Positions 21,617-31,133 of a stretch of 64,000 nt of DNA are shown here, piece after piece. Origin of the DNA: Sideroxydans sp. Lineage in GTDB: Bacteria; Pseudomonadota; Gammaproteobacteria; Burkholderiales; Gallionellaceae. The stretch lies in the NCBI GenBank assembly GCA_027310725.1, contig DAIDAG010000059.1, forward strand, positions 62,001 through 126,000, written 5' to 3'. The notes beneath the pieces were generated by a model. That model made no database searches and was not told the origin of the DNA. It saw only the letters and a list, made by a program, of their open reading frames with translations. Both the position numbers and the translations under genes were made by a program. The first letter of the stretch is position 1. Each line of letters begins with the position of its first letter.

Positions 21617-22909
21617 ATGAAAAAGTTATTGCAGCCAAATCTTGGTTTTACCCTGGCCGGTTTGATGGCAGCTTCCATTCTCAATCTGATCGCTGAGCCA
21701 ACCCGGCTGGCAATTGTCGGCAACGCATTTGCCGCTGAAACTTCCCCCATCATCATTGCCCATGTCGCTCCCACCACGGGGCGTTTTGCATTGCATTCCG
21801 AATCCGATCGGCGCGGTGCCGAAATGGCGATCGATGAATTCAACGCCCGCGGCGGTCTTTTGGGGCGGGAGATCGTTCTCGTGTCGCGCAATCCCACCCT
21901 GGATGCCGGTCAAGCTTCCCAGGTTGCCGAAGATCTCATCACGCAGAACAAAGTGGGATTCATGTTGGGAGCCATCGACTCCGGGGTCGCCGCGGGCATG
22001 TCCGCCGTTTGCCAAAGATACGGTGTCATCTTTATCAATACCAATTCCTCGGCCCCTTCCGAATCTGTCGAGAATGCCCACCGGACGAAGTTCGTATTCG
22101 ATGCCAGTGCCGCCAATTTCAACCACGCCCTCCTCAAATACGCTTTGGCCAATCGGAAATCCAAGCGGGTCTTGCTGCTGACGGAAGATGACGCATGGGG
22201 GCACAGCAGTGCCGCGGCCTCGCGGCGATACATTTCGGAATATGGCGGCGCGGTCGTCGGCGAGGTGGTTGTACCGGCAGCTCTGCCCGATCCTGCCGGA
22301 GTGATCCGGCAAGTCGCTGCGCTCCCTGCCGACGTGGTGGCGCTCAACATCAGCGGCGACAATCAGATCAGGCTTTTTGCGCAGATCGATCCGAAGATGC
22401 TCGAAAGGCAATCGTGGGTCGTCGGCGAAGTGGATTGGGAGGAGCTCTATCCTGCACCGGGAACTCCGCGCCCCCTGTATGGAATCACCTGGGCCTGGAA
22501 TCTTGATACTCCCGGAACGTCGGAATTTGTAGCCCGTTACAGGGATCGCTACGGGCATACCAGGCTGGATTATCCCGGCGATGTGACACATGCCGCCTAC
22601 TTTGCGACCAAAGCGCTGCTCGCCGCCATCGAGCGTGCCGGCACGACGGACAATCATGCGGTTATACGGCAGCTCGAAAAGGCCAGGTGGACGGCAAAGG
22701 AGCGCATGCAGAATTACCCGGCGTATATGGACCCGGTCAGCCATCATCTTCAGCAAACCATCTACATCGCCACCTGGCACTCGCGAGTCGACCGGCCCGA
22801 GTTGAGCCAGGTGATCCTCGGCTACGACGCCCCCGAAAAAGTCCGGTACGAACAGGAACGGACGACGCGACTTGAATCTTTTGCCGCTACCCCACACTAC
22901 GCGCCATGA
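21617..22909 (+). CDS. type I periplasmic substrate-binding protein (branched-chain amino acid/urea-type)
   Basis: IIIAHVAPTTGRFALHSESDRRGAEMAIDEFNARGGLLGREIVLVSRNPTLDAGQASQVAEDLI; signal-like N-terminus. Confidence 0.88.
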   Translation: MKKLLQPNLGFTLAGLMAASILNLIAEPTRLAIVGNAFAAETSPIIIAHVAPTTGRFALHSESDRRGAEMAIDEFNARGGLLGREIVLVSRNPTLDAGQASQVAEDLITQNKVGFMLGAIDSGVAAGMSAVCQRYGVIFINTNSSAPSESVENAHRTKFVFDASAANFNHALLKYALANRKSKRVLLLTEDDAWGHSSAAASRRYISEYGGAVVGEVVVPAALPDPAGVIRQVAALPADVVALNISGDNQIRLFAQIDPKMLERQSWVVGEVDWEELYPAPGTPRPLYGITWAWNLDTPGTSEFVARYRDRYGHTRLDYPGDVTHAAYFATKALLAAIERAGTTDNHAVIRQLEKARWTAKERMQNYPAYMDPVSHHLQQTIYIATWHSRVDRPELSQVILGYDAPEKVRYEQERTTRLESFAATPHYAP

Positions 22910-25368
22910 AAATACCACGACTGGGTCTTATCTCGCGAATTGCACTGCTCGTCATCTGCGTAGAGGCCCTCGCTTTCAGCGTGCTCGGGTGGTTCTACAC
23001 CGACCGGTTCAGCACCGCCATTGAAGAGCGCACCTATTCGCACCTGCATCTTGTGGGTCGAATGATTGCCAATGACGAGTTGGCGATCAGTTCCATCTCA
23101 CGCCAGTCGGTCATGACCGATCTGGTAGGCGCCCCCTACCTTGACGGCATGGTCATAGGCGGCAACGGGAGGGTCATCGTTTCAAAAAATCCCGCCTACC
23201 TCGGAAGCCTGGCCAGCGATATTCCGGGTTTCGATATGCGCTGGCTTGCCGCTTCCGCTCCCGATGAAAAATTCATCCGGGGCGATGACACGCTCAAGGC
23301 CGTCATGCATATTCATGGCGCCGCAGGCGGCGTGCCGATGTACACCACGGTGATCACGATCAGCACGTCTGAACTCAACGCAATGAAGCGCTCCATCATC
23401 CTCTGGGGCCAACTCGGCTCGCTGGTATTTATCCTGCTCAGTTCCGCTGTTATCGTTTTCATTGCCCAGCGCCTCATCACCCGGCGTGTAAACATTTCCC
23501 TGGAGGTTTTGAAGAAGGTTGAGGAGGGTGCTCTGGATGCCAGAATTCCCGTAACCTCCGTTGATGAGCTGGGACAGATTCAGCAGGGCATCAATTCCAT
23601 GACCGAAAAAGTCGGCACGCTGCTGAACCAGCATCGCCAAAATGCCGAGAAGCTTCGTGAACAGAAGGATCTGCTGGCATCCGTCATCCAGCACGCGCCG
23701 ATCCGCGTGTTCTGGAAAGACCGGGAGTCGCGCTACATCGGTTGCAACAGCCAGTTCGCGCACGATGCCGGGCTGTCCGAACCCGGGGAACTGATCGGCA
23801 AGACCGATCACGACATGAACTGGCGCGAGCAGGCCGAGACTTACCGTGCCGACGACCGGGTCGTGATGGAGTCGGGCATATCAAAGCTGGATTTTGAAGA
23901 AACGCAGACGACACCGGATGGCCGCACCATCTGGCTGAGCACTTCGAAAGTGCCGTTACGCGGCGAGGATAGCCGGATCATCGGCGTCCTCGGCATCTAT
24001 ACCGACATCACGAGCCGCAAGCAGGCCGAAGAGCAGATCCACAATCTTGCCTATTTCGACCCGCTCACCGGCCTGCCCAATCGTACGCTCCTGCTGGATC
24101 GCCTGAAGCATGCCATGACCGCCGGCAACCGCCTCGGGGTTTTCGGTGCGGTGCTTTTGATCGATCTCGATAATTTCAAGACGCTCAATGACACGCTGGG
24201 GCACGATATGGGCGACATGCTGCTGAAGCAGGTCGCGCAGCGCCTGACACAGGTTGTGCGCGAAGGAGACACCGTGGCCCGCCTCGGCGGCGACGAATTC
24301 GTGGTCATTCTTGAGGGCCTGAGTGAAAACGTGCGTGAAGCGGCTGAAAAGACAGAATTCGTCGGCAATAAGATCCTCTCCGTCCTCAATCGGCCCTATC
24401 AGTTTGGAGCGCACGCACATCACAGCTCCCCAAGCATCGGCGCCACTTTGTTCGATGGCAATCCTCATGCCATGGACGACCTGCTGAAGCAGGTGGATAT
24501 CGCCATGTATCAGGCCAAGAAGGACGGCCGCAATGCGCTGCGGTTCTTCGATCCACACATGCAGGAATCCATCAACGCCCGCATGGAACTCGAACTGGAG
24601 CTGCACAAAGCGCTTGAAAAAGGACAATTGCATTTGCATTACCAGATCCAGGTCGACAATTCCGGCCGTCCATTGGGCGCGGAGGCCCTGATCCGCTGGA
24701 ACCATCCCGAGCGCGGCCTGGTATCACCTGCCGAATTTATCCCGCTGGCCGAAGAAACCGGTTTGATCCTGCCGGTCGGGCAATGGGTGCTGGAGACGGC
24801 ATGTTCGCAAATCAAGGCATGGGAACTCGGCGAGCATACCCGCGGCCTGGTTCTGTCGATCAACGTGAGTGCCAAACAGCTTCATCAGGCGGATTTTGTG
24901 GATCAGGTGCGGGCAACTGTGCAACGATACGATATCCGGCCGACATTGCTCAAACTGGAGCTTACCGAAGGCATGTTGCTGGAAAACATCGAAGGCACCA
25001 TTGCAACCATGAATGCACTGAATGCGATCGGTGTCCGGATATCACTGGACGATTTCGGCACGGGCTATTCTTCTTTGCAATACCTGAAACGGTTGCCCCT
25101 CGATCAGCTGAAGATCGACCGGTCGTTTGTGCGGGACATTGCCACCGACAGCAGCGACAAGGCGATCGTGACCACCATCATCGTCATGGCACGCAGCTTG
25201 AACCTGGATGTGATCGCCGAAGGAGTGGAGACGGAAGAACAACGGCAATTCCTGTTCAATGCCGGCTGCAATCATTTTCAGGGTTATCTTTTCAGCAAAC
25301 CGGTTCCGATCGGACAATTTGAACCCTTGCTCGATCGGTCCTGGCGATCGGTACCTGCAAATATCTAG
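22906..25368 (+). CDS. membrane HAMP-PAS-GGDEF-EAL protein
   Basis: HAMP region, PAS (FWKDRESRYIGCNSQFAHDAG), LGGDEFVVIL, EALIRWNHPERGLVSPAEFIPLAEE; 4-bp ATGA overlap with upstream gene. Confidence 0.95.
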   Translation: MKIPRLGLISRIALLVICVEALAFSVLGWFYTDRFSTAIEERTYSHLHLVGRMIANDELAISSISRQSVMTDLVGAPYLDGMVIGGNGRVIVSKNPAYLGSLASDIPGFDMRWLAASAPDEKFIRGDDTLKAVMHIHGAAGGVPMYTTVITISTSELNAMKRSIILWGQLGSLVFILLSSAVIVFIAQRLITRRVNISLEVLKKVEEGALDARIPVTSVDELGQIQQGINSMTEKVGTLLNQHRQNAEKLREQKDLLASVIQHAPIRVFWKDRESRYIGCNSQFAHDAGLSEPGELIGKTDHDMNWREQAETYRADDRVVMESGISKLDFEETQTTPDGRTIWLSTSKVPLRGEDSRIIGVLGIYTDITSRKQAEEQIHNLAYFDPLTGLPNRTLLLDRLKHAMTAGNRLGVFGAVLLIDLDNFKTLNDTLGHDMGDMLLKQVAQRLTQVVREGDTVARLGGDEFVVILEGLSENVREAAEKTEFVGNKILSVLNRPYQFGAHAHHSSPSIGATLFDGNPHAMDDLLKQVDIAMYQAKKDGRNALRFFDPHMQESINARMELELELHKALEKGQLHLHYQIQVDNSGRPLGAEALIRWNHPERGLVSPAEFIPLAEETGLILPVGQWVLETACSQIKAWELGEHTRGLVLSINVSAKQLHQADFVDQVRATVQRYDIRPTLLKLELTEGMLLENIEGTIATMNALNAIGVRISLDDFGTGYSSLQYLKRLPLDQLKIDRSFVRDIATDSSDKAIVTTIIVMARSLNLDVIAEGVETEEQRQFLFNAGCNHFQGYLFSKPVPIGQFEPLLDRSWRSVPANI

Positions 25369-25421
25369 CGCGGGCAGCGGTCATCGGCGGTACGACGGCA
25401 TTCGTTGGGGAAGGTCATTGC

Positions 25422-25694
25422 ATGACAGGATCGAACGGCAAAGACGGGGCAATCCGGAATGAAGGCACCGAGCGCCGCTCGAACCTGCATTTGCGCGATT
25501 TGTTCGAGTACGCCTACCGGATCGCCTGTCCCCTGCTTGAATCCGGGCAAACTGTCAGCAATGCGGGTTCGGCGCATTTTCTGAGAGTTGTCCTGCACGA
25601 TTCTTTTCCGGATCTTCATCCGCAGGACATCGCCATTCTGTCGGTGTCGGTGGAGTGCGTGTTCAGGCAGCGGAGCAAGACGGCAAATCAATAA
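25422..25694 (+). CDS. small hypothetical protein
   Basis: ORF only; no recognised motif. Confidence 0.4.
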   Translation: MTGSNGKDGAIRNEGTERRSNLHLRDLFEYAYRIACPLLESGQTVSNAGSAHFLRVVLHDSFPDLHPQDIAILSVSVECVFRQRSKTANQ

Positions 25695-25728
25695 GGGCCT
25701 TGTTCCGCGCATCCGGCATGCTCATCGA

Positions 25729-26145
25729 TCATTCGCCGAGTAAAACCTTGCCATGGCAGGCCGAACAATTGGAACGGCTTTTCACTTGGGGATTGACCCA
25801 TTCCTTGTTGTTGATCACGTGATGTTCATGCTTGAACCACGGTGTATCGCTGATGCGCAAGCTGGCAGCGCTGTATCTTTCACCGCTGCCGGCATTCTGT
25901 TCCAGAAATGCGAGGATCTTCTTGCTGTCGTTGGCATCGAGCGTCGCATTTGTCCCGAAATGCTTGTCCAGGCCGCCCATCAGGCTACGCCAATTGTCCG
26001 CCGACAACAGTTGCGGAGGGTAGGGTATGTGGCAGCTGCCGCACTCTTCCTTCCATTTTGGATTGTTGGGCGCCTTCAACCTGCCGGCCTCGGCGTGCGC
26101 CAGATTCATTCCAAACACCAGCAATAGTACTGCTACCCGCTTCAT
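25729..26145 (-). CDS. diheme cytochrome c (DHC-like)
   Basis: Signal peptide; CGSCH and CSACH motifs; ECGSCHIPYPPQLLSADNWRSLMGGLDKHFGTNATLD. Confidence 0.88.
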   Translation of the reverse strand: MKRVAVLLLVFGMNLAHAEAGRLKAPNNPKWKEECGSCHIPYPPQLLSADNWRSLMGGLDKHFGTNATLDANDSKKILAFLEQNAGSGERYSAASLRISDTPWFKHEHHVINNKEWVNPQVKSRSNCSACHGKVLLGE

Positions 26146-26453
26146 GCCTTTTCTCCTTGAGTGACGAATTTGATCCAAATTCCGCTGATTCTAAAGCTGT
26201 GCATTCTAACCCCTGGCCGAACTTATCTTTCGGGCAGCTGCCGTTTTTATCGCCTGATACACGCAGGATATGCACCGCAAGCCATTGCGCATCAACAGTC
26301 TCGATAGAATGCGCGTTCTGCTTGCATGCTGGGGCGCAATGCCAATGAATACGCCAATGCAGGCCATCTCGGGTTTTGTCTTGCCGGTATATTTCCGTCT
26401 GTAAAACGCAGTTGCGGTGGTAAAATCCGCACCTGAGATTTTAGCCGCCGACC

Positions 26454-29400
26454 ATGCATCCTTCCTTCGTCCACCTCCGTCTGCATAGCGAATATTCGAT
26501 CGCCGACGGGATCGCTCGGATTGGGGAAGCAGTAGCAGCGGCGAAGGCGGACGGCATGCCTGCGTTGGCGCTCACTGACCTGTCCAACGTGTTCGGGCTG
26601 GTCAAGTTCTATAAAGAGGCGCGCGGGGCTGGCGTCAAACCCATCGTCGGATGCGACGTGTTCGTCACCAATGATGCGGTGCGCGATCAGCCATACCGTT
26701 TAATGTTGTTGTGCCAGTCCCACGCAGGTTACCTGCGGCTGTGCGATCTGCTCACGCGCGCCTACCTCGAGAACCAGTATCGCGGACGTCCCGAGATACG
26801 CAGGCAATGGCTGAGCGGAGGTACGGACGGGTTGATCGCCCTGTCCGGTGCGCATCTCGGCGAAGTCGGGACAACGTTGCTGAACGGCAACGCGGCAAGC
26901 GCGAAGATGATCGCGCAGGAATATGCCGGTTTGTTCCCCGACCGCTTCTATCTTGAGGTACAGCGCTACGGTGCGCCGCGCGAAGAGCTGCATCTGCGCG
27001 ACACAGTCAGGCTGGCGGCAGAACTGGCATTGCCGGTGGTCGCTACACATCCGGTGCAATTCCTTGCCATCGACGATTTCAAGGCGCACGAGGCGCGAGT
27101 GTGCATCGCCGAAGGCTATGTGCTGAACGACAAGCGCCGCGTGAAGCAATTCACTGAGCAGCAATATTTCAAGACGCAGGCCGAGATGGCGACCCTGTTC
27201 GCCGACCTGCCGGAAGCGTTGCGGAACAGCGTGGAGATCGCCAAGCGCTGCAATCTCACGCTGAAACTGGGCAAGCCGCACCTGCCGGACTTCCCCACGC
27301 CCAACGGCGAGACACTGGACGACTTTTTGCGCAGCGAATCGCAGCGCGGACTGCAGGAGCGCATGCTGCATCTCTATCCCGATGAGGCGCAGCGCGCGGC
27401 CAAGATGCCGGAGTATCAGGCGCGCCTGGAATTCGAGGTCAACACCATCATCAACATGAAGTTCCCCGGTTACTTCCTGATCGTGGCGGACTTCATTCGC
27501 TGGGCGAAATCCTTCCGCGACGAAAAATTTCCCAATGGTGTGCCGGTAGGGCCGGGGCGCGGTTCGGGCGCGGGTTCGCTGGTGGCGTATTCGCTGGGCA
27601 TCACCGATCTCGACCCGCTGCGCTACGAACTGCTGTTCGAGCGCTTCCTGAATCCGGAGCGCGTCTCCATGCCCGACTTCGACGTGGACTTCTGCCAGGA
27701 CGGGCGCGAGCGTGTGATCGAATATGTGCGCCACAAATACGGCGTGCAGAACGTGTCGCAAATCGCCACCTTCGGCACCATGGCCTCCAAGGGCGTCATT
27801 CGCGATGTCGGTCGCGTGCTGGATTTTCCGTACGGCCTGTGCGACAAGCTCTCCAAGCTGGTGCCGGTGGAAGGCGTGAAACCGGTTTCGCTGAAAAAGG
27901 CGCGCGAGATGGAGCCGGAGTTCAACGCCGTCATCGCCAGCGAAGAAGGCGTGGAAGAATTGATGGAACTGGGCGAGCGTCTGGAAGACCTGACGCGCAA
28001 CGTCGGCATGCATGCGGGCGGCGTGCTGATCGCACCGGGCAAGCTCACCGACTTCTGCCCGCTGTATTGCGCCGAGGGCAGCGAAAGCACGGTGAGCCAG
28101 TACGACAAGGACGATGTGGAGGCGGTCGGTCTGGTGAAGTTCGACTTCCTGGGGCTGCGCACGCTGACGATCATTGATTGGGCGGTGCGGTACATCAAGG
28201 ATTCAGGAATTGAGATTTCGGATTTGGGAGGTGGCAACGCTGAAGCAGGCGCGGAGGCCAAATCCAAAATCCAAAATCCAGAATCCTTCAACATCGACAC
28301 CATCCCCCTCGACGACAAGGAAACCTACGACCGCATTTTCAAGACGGCGAACACTACCGCGGTGTTCCAGTTCGAATCGCGCGGCATGAAGGACACGCTG
28401 GTGAAAGCGAAGCCGGACTGCCTGGAAGACCTCATCGCTTTGAACGCCCTTTACCGGCCGGGCCCGATGGATTTCATTCCCGATTACATCAACTGTAAAC
28501 ACGGGCGCCAGCAGGTGATCCTTCCGCACCCGCTGCTGGAGAAGGTGGTCGGCAATACCTACGGCATCATGGTCTACCAGGAGCAGGTGATGCAGTCGGC
28601 GCAGGTGGTGGCGGGTTACACGCTGGGCGGCGCGGACATGCTGCGCCGCGCGATGGGCAAGAAGAAGGCCGAGGAGATGGCCGAGCAGCGCAGCATCTTC
28701 GTCGCGGGTGCGGGGAAGAACGGTATCGAAGAAAAAAAGGCGAACGAGATCTTCGATACCATGGAGAAGTTCGCGGGGTACGGCTTCAACAAGTCGCACG
28801 CCGCGGCGTATTCACTCGTGGCGTACCAGACCGCGTATCTCAAATGCCATTACCCTGCCGCGTTCATGGCGTCGACCATGACCTCGGAAATGGTGAACAC
28901 CGACAAGGTGAGTTTCTTCTACCAGGATACGGTACAGCAGGGGCTGACCATCCTGGCGCCGGACATCAATTCATCGTGCTTCCGTTTTCAGCCGGTGGAT
29001 GCAAAGACCATCGCTTATGGATTGGGTGCCGTGAAGGGCACCGGCGAAGCGGCAGTGGAGAACATCGTGCAGGCGCGCCGGGACGGACCGTTCAAGGATC
29101 TGTTCGACTTCTGTCATCGCGTGGACAAGCGCGTCGTCAACCGTCGCGCGGTTGAGGCGCTGATCCGCGCGGGCGCCTTCGACAGGATCAACGACCATCG
29201 CTATCAGCTTATCGCGTCGCTGGATGCGGCACTGGGCAGCGCCGAACAGAAAGCGCGCGCAGCTAACCAGAACAGCCTGTTCGGCGACGACGAAGCGCAC
29301 GCGATGCCGGTACAAATGGCGGATGTGCCGCGCTGGAAGATGCGCGAACAACTGGCACAGGAAAAGACCGCGCTGGGGTTTTACCTGAGCGGGCACCCCT

Positions 29401-30026
29401 ATCAGGAATTCGCCGCGGAACTGTCGCACTTCGTGAAGCACAAGCTGGCCGATATCACGCCGGACATGGTACAGGCCCCGAGCGGTAACGGCGGCGGTTA
29501 CGGCAACGGGCGGCGCAGCAATGCGGTAGCGCTGGTGCTGGCGGGCATGGTCAGCGGCGTGCGTATCCTGCAGACGCGGCGCGGCAAGATGGCGGTGGTG
29601 ACGCTGGACGACGGCAGCGCGAAGCTGGAGATGACCGTGTTCAACGACATCTACGAGGCGAACCGTCCGTGGATACGCGACGACGAATTGCTGGTGGTGC
29701 GGGGCAAGGCCAACCTGGACGACTACTCCGGCAACATGCGCGTCACCGCGGAAGAGTTGTTCGATTTCGCGTCTGCCCGTGCTGTGTTCGCCAAGCGCCT
29801 GGATATCTTCTGTTCCATCGACGACAAGGTACGCGTTCCGCAACTGGCGGGAATGCTCAAACCCTACTGCGGCGGCCAGTGCCCGGTACAGATCAATTAT
29901 CGAAATCTCGTCGGCAGCGCTCCGCTGCGTCTTGGAGAGTCCTGGCAGGTCACTTTGCCGGATGAATTGCTCGACGGATTGCGTGCGATGTGCGGTGCGC
30001 AGAACGTGCAGGTCGTCTACGCATAA
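26454..30026 (+). CDS. dnaE: DNA polymerase III alpha subunit, with in-frame repeat insertion
   Basis: PHP domain FVHLRLHSEYSIADGI; VGPGRGSGAGSLVAYSLGITDLDPLRY; FLNPERVSMPDFDVDFC. Confidence 0.98.
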   Translation: MHPSFVHLRLHSEYSIADGIARIGEAVAAAKADGMPALALTDLSNVFGLVKFYKEARGAGVKPIVGCDVFVTNDAVRDQPYRLMLLCQSHAGYLRLCDLLTRAYLENQYRGRPEIRRQWLSGGTDGLIALSGAHLGEVGTTLLNGNAASAKMIAQEYAGLFPDRFYLEVQRYGAPREELHLRDTVRLAAELALPVVATHPVQFLAIDDFKAHEARVCIAEGYVLNDKRRVKQFTEQQYFKTQAEMATLFADLPEALRNSVEIAKRCNLTLKLGKPHLPDFPTPNGETLDDFLRSESQRGLQERMLHLYPDEAQRAAKMPEYQARLEFEVNTIINMKFPGYFLIVADFIRWAKSFRDEKFPNGVPVGPGRGSGAGSLVAYSLGITDLDPLRYELLFERFLNPERVSMPDFDVDFCQDGRERVIEYVRHKYGVQNVSQIATFGTMASKGVIRDVGRVLDFPYGLCDKLSKLVPVEGVKPVSLKKAREMEPEFNAVIASEEGVEELMELGERLEDLTRNVGMHAGGVLIAPGKLTDFCPLYCAEGSESTVSQYDKDDVEAVGLVKFDFLGLRTLTIIDWAVRYIKDSGIEISDLGGGNAEAGAEAKSKIQNPESFNIDTIPLDDKETYDRIFKTANTTAVFQFESRGMKDTLVKAKPDCLEDLIALNALYRPGPMDFIPDYINCKHGRQQVILPHPLLEKVVGNTYGIMVYQEQVMQSAQVVAGYTLGGADMLRRAMGKKKAEEMAEQRSIFVAGAGKNGIEEKKANEIFDTMEKFAGYGFNKSHAAAYSLVAYQTAYLKCHYPAAFMASTMTSEMVNTDKVSFFYQDTVQQGLTILAPDINSSCFRFQPVDAKTIAYGLGAVKGTGEAAVENIVQARRDGPFKDLFDFCHRVDKRVVNRRAVEALIRAGAFDRINDHRYQLIASLDAALGSAEQKARAANQNSLFGDDEAHAMPVQMADVPRWKMREQLAQEKTALGFYLSGHPYQEFAAELSHFVKHKLADITPDMVQAPSGNGGGYGNGRRSNAVALVLAGMVSGVRILQTRRGKMAVVTLDDGSAKLEMTVFNDIYEANRPWIRDDELLVVRGKANLDDYSGNMRVTAEELFDFASARAVFAKRLDIFCSIDDKVRVPQLAGMLKPYCGGQCPVQINYRNLVGSAPLRLGESWQVTLPDELLDGLRAMCGAQNVQVVYA
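28199..28286. repeat. palindromic element inside dnaE
   Basis: Arms 28199-28227 and 28258-28286 are inverted repeats with 24/29 matches (ggattcaggaattgagatttcggatttgg / ccaaatccaaaatccaaaatccagaatcc). Confidence 0.85.
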
Positions 30027-30300
30027 CCCCGTTTTTGCTCTGTCGATGCCTTATGTCTCAAGTAATATGCAGCTACCCCGATATCGCACCACCATAACCC
30101 GAACCGGGATCGTCTGCCGGGTGTGCTTTTCGATTGTCCTTTCAAGATTCACGCAATTTCTGTCAAGATTCATTCCGGGCTCAACGGAAAGCGGCAAAAG
30201 CGTGCCGTGGTTCCGAACCCGTTTACGGCCATCCCGGTATGTTTTCATGGAATCTTTGCATCGGGTTGAGTTCGCCAATTCAGATCAGGAGTGTCCCCAA

Positions 30301-30921
30301 ATGTCCAAGGTCACCAAAGTGCTGTTCATGTTTTGCATCGGGCTGGGTGTCACTGCATGTTCCACACCGGCCGCCAAAGTGGAAAAAATGGCAGCGTGCG
30401 TGTTTCCGGATTCCGACGATGCGGCTCCCCCGTGGGTGTGCGGCGCTCCTGTTGAAGGTATGGCCGCAGGGGCGGTCGGCTCGGCAGCAAGATCGGATGC
30501 GGGTACCGCCTTCATGAAGCAGATTGCCGCGAATGCGGCGCGCGCCGAACTCGCGCAGACCATGAAAGTGCAAGCGCAGACCCTGATCGAACAATATGCC
30601 GAAACAAGCGGTGCCGGGAGCAAGGAAATGGTTGGCCGCGTGCGTGCTTCGGTGGCTAGGCAAATCACCGGTCAAACGCTTTACGGCTCCCGCGTGTTCA
30701 AAAGTATGGTGGCGCCGGACGGAGAGATGTTCGTGCTTGTGGGTCTCGATGAGCCCGGAATACAGAGCGTCGTCGAAACTGCGATCAAGGCCAGCATGAA
30801 CAACGATCAGGCAATCTGGAAACAATTCAAGACAAAAATGAATCTGGATGAGCTTGCTGCTGAAATCGCAAAACAGAAAGAGGGGCCTGCCGCGGCGGGC
30901 CCGGATAACGCGCAGCACTGA
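30301..30921 (+). CDS. LPP20-like lipoprotein, hypothetical
   Basis: Lipobox GVTACS; AGAVGSAARSDAGTAFMKQIAANAARAELAQ. Confidence 0.65.
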   Translation: MSKVTKVLFMFCIGLGVTACSTPAAKVEKMAACVFPDSDDAAPPWVCGAPVEGMAAGAVGSAARSDAGTAFMKQIAANAARAELAQTMKVQAQTLIEQYAETSGAGSKEMVGRVRASVARQITGQTLYGSRVFKSMVAPDGEMFVLVGLDEPGIQSVVETAIKASMNNDQAIWKQFKTKMNLDELAAEIAKQKEGPAAAGPDNAQH

Positions 30922-31133
30922 TCATTCCCCGGAAGCGATGCGTGCAGTCACGCGAGCCTGAAACCGGGGCGCGTATCGGGCTCAGTGCTGCAATTGATGA
31001 CTCGTACGGGTTACCCCGTTGGGGTAGATGGCCCTAAACGGTGATTCCTTTCTTGAATAGCCTCCGAACGCAGGAGTAGAATCGCACGCCTGCAAGATGC
31101 GCATTCAATTGAGGGGTGTACAAGTAATACCAG

